From: GWA1-39-11 sp964640435 | GTDB lineage: Bacteria > Patescibacteriota > Microgenomatia > Levybacterales > GWA1-39-11 | Length of the DNA: 5,660 nt | Assembly: GCA_964640435.1 (NCBI GenBank) | Contig: CAZXFJ010000050.1 | Span: 1-5,660 of the forward strand | Direction of reading: 5' to 3' | Shown here: in pieces, positions 5,347 to 5,660 of the stretch | Layout of the letters: every line of letters starts with the position of its first letter | How positions within the stretch are numbered: the stretch's first letter is position 1 | Notes under the pieces: generated by a model | What the model was told of the DNA's origin: nothing | Seen by the model: the letters and a program-made list of their open reading frames with translations, nothing else | Databases searched by the model: none | Translations under genes and position numbers: made by a program

Positions 5347-5660
5347 ATGGCAACGAAAAAAAGTTTAACAATTGGCGATTTGTTGGCAAGGCTTTCTAAA
5401 ATAAAAACCACTCAAATTCTTGTAGTACTTTTAATTATTGCCGCCTTTTTTATTGGAGTTTTATACACAAAAGTTGAAAATCTAAAAGCAGAAAGTACAG
5501 ATTCCGTTCCAAGTGCTCCTCAAGCAGCAGCCCAACAAGCACCACAACAACCGGCTGGACCTATTGAGGTATCCATAGATGATGATCCAATCTTGGGAGA
5601 TAAAAATGCAAAAGTAACAATGATCGACTTTTCTGACTACGAGTGCCCATTCTGCAAAAG
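5347..5660 (+). CDS. DsbA/thioredoxin-4-type membrane-anchored thiol oxidoreductase (partial, cut by right edge)
   Basis: The frame opens at ATG 5347 and stays open for 104 codons to the right edge. A short basic N-terminus is followed by one membrane helix (about residues 22-40). An Ala/Gln/Pro-rich stalk (56-71) leads to the start of a thioredoxin-fold domain: IDDDPILGDKNAKVTMIDFS, then DYECPFCK. The catalytic pair is Cys100-Pro-Phe-Cys103. The phrase [DF]FSDYECPFC is typical of DsbA-like thioredoxin-4 (DSBA oxidoreductase) proteins, which form or shuffle disulfides outside the membrane. The rest of the fold, including the cis-Pro loop, lies beyond the window. The gene is on the same strand as the repressor-M56 pair, 56 bases after it, with its own promoter and operator. 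There is no Shine-Dalgarno sequence, in line with a near-leaderless transcript. Confidence 0.88.
   Translation, partial: MATKKSLTIGDLLARLSKIKTTQILVVLLIIAAFFIGVLYTKVENLKAESTDSVPSAPQAAAQQAPQQPAGPIEVSIDDDPILGDKNAKVTMIDFSDYECPFCK

Noticed and set aside
5517..5560. Repeat-like caa/gca-rich stretch near the right end
   Set aside because: It encodes the Ala/Gln/Pro-rich stalk of the DsbA-like protein and is low-complexity coding sequence, not a separate repeat element.
1..5660. UGA recoding (as in Gracilibacteria/Absconditabacteria)
   Set aside because: TGA serves as the natural stop of the VirB6-like gene directly at the overlapping start of the next gene, and no gene needs a TGA read through.

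Overview
The window looks like a piece of an AT-rich bacterial chromosome, most plausibly from the Candidate Phyla Radiation (Patescibacteria). This is inferred from the gene types: a PrgI/VirB2/VirB6-like type IV secretion set, Shine-Dalgarno and leaderless starts side by side, and single-membrane-anchored envelope proteins. A Gram-positive host cannot be excluded from the sequence alone. Stop codon use fits the ordinary code (TGA, TAG and TAA all terminate genes here), and no mobile element, CRISPR array, tRNA or rRNA was found.

Left part (1-1839, minus strand): a tightly packed type IV secretion-like operon read right to left. It runs from a small VirB2/TrbC-type pilin-like protein, to a 425-residue polytopic protein whose N-terminus repeats the pilin-like domain and whose C-terminus resembles VirB6/TrbL, to a PrgI-family protein that leaves the left edge. 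The first two genes have strong Shine-Dalgarno sequences. A good promoter and a terminator-shaped hairpin lie in the leader of the pilin-like gene.

Middle (1840-2087): a divergent intergenic region of about 250 bases. It carries the secretion-operon promoter on the minus strand and the promoter/operator of the cupredoxin gene on the plus strand. The stretch 1935-2047 is very AT-rich and shows nothing else I can name.

Right part (2088-5660, plus strand): three transcription units. Unit 1 is a membrane-anchored cupredoxin-like protein plus a membrane-anchored alpha/beta hydrolase. Unit 2 is a BlaI/MecI/CopY-type repressor overlapping a BlaR1-like M56 membrane metallopeptidase. Unit 3 is a DsbA/thioredoxin-4-type protein cut by the right edge. 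Each unit is preceded by the same 17-bp dyad (TRCTACAMTRTGTAGTA), lying on the -10 element and ending 0-7 bases before the start codon. The simplest reading is a local BlaI regulon of three promoters: the repressor controls itself and its protease, plus two sets of envelope proteins. The M56 protein has no penicillin-binding sensor domain but ends in a short Cys/His-containing tail. A metal or thiol-redox envelope signal is therefore more likely than beta-lactams, though this is inference.
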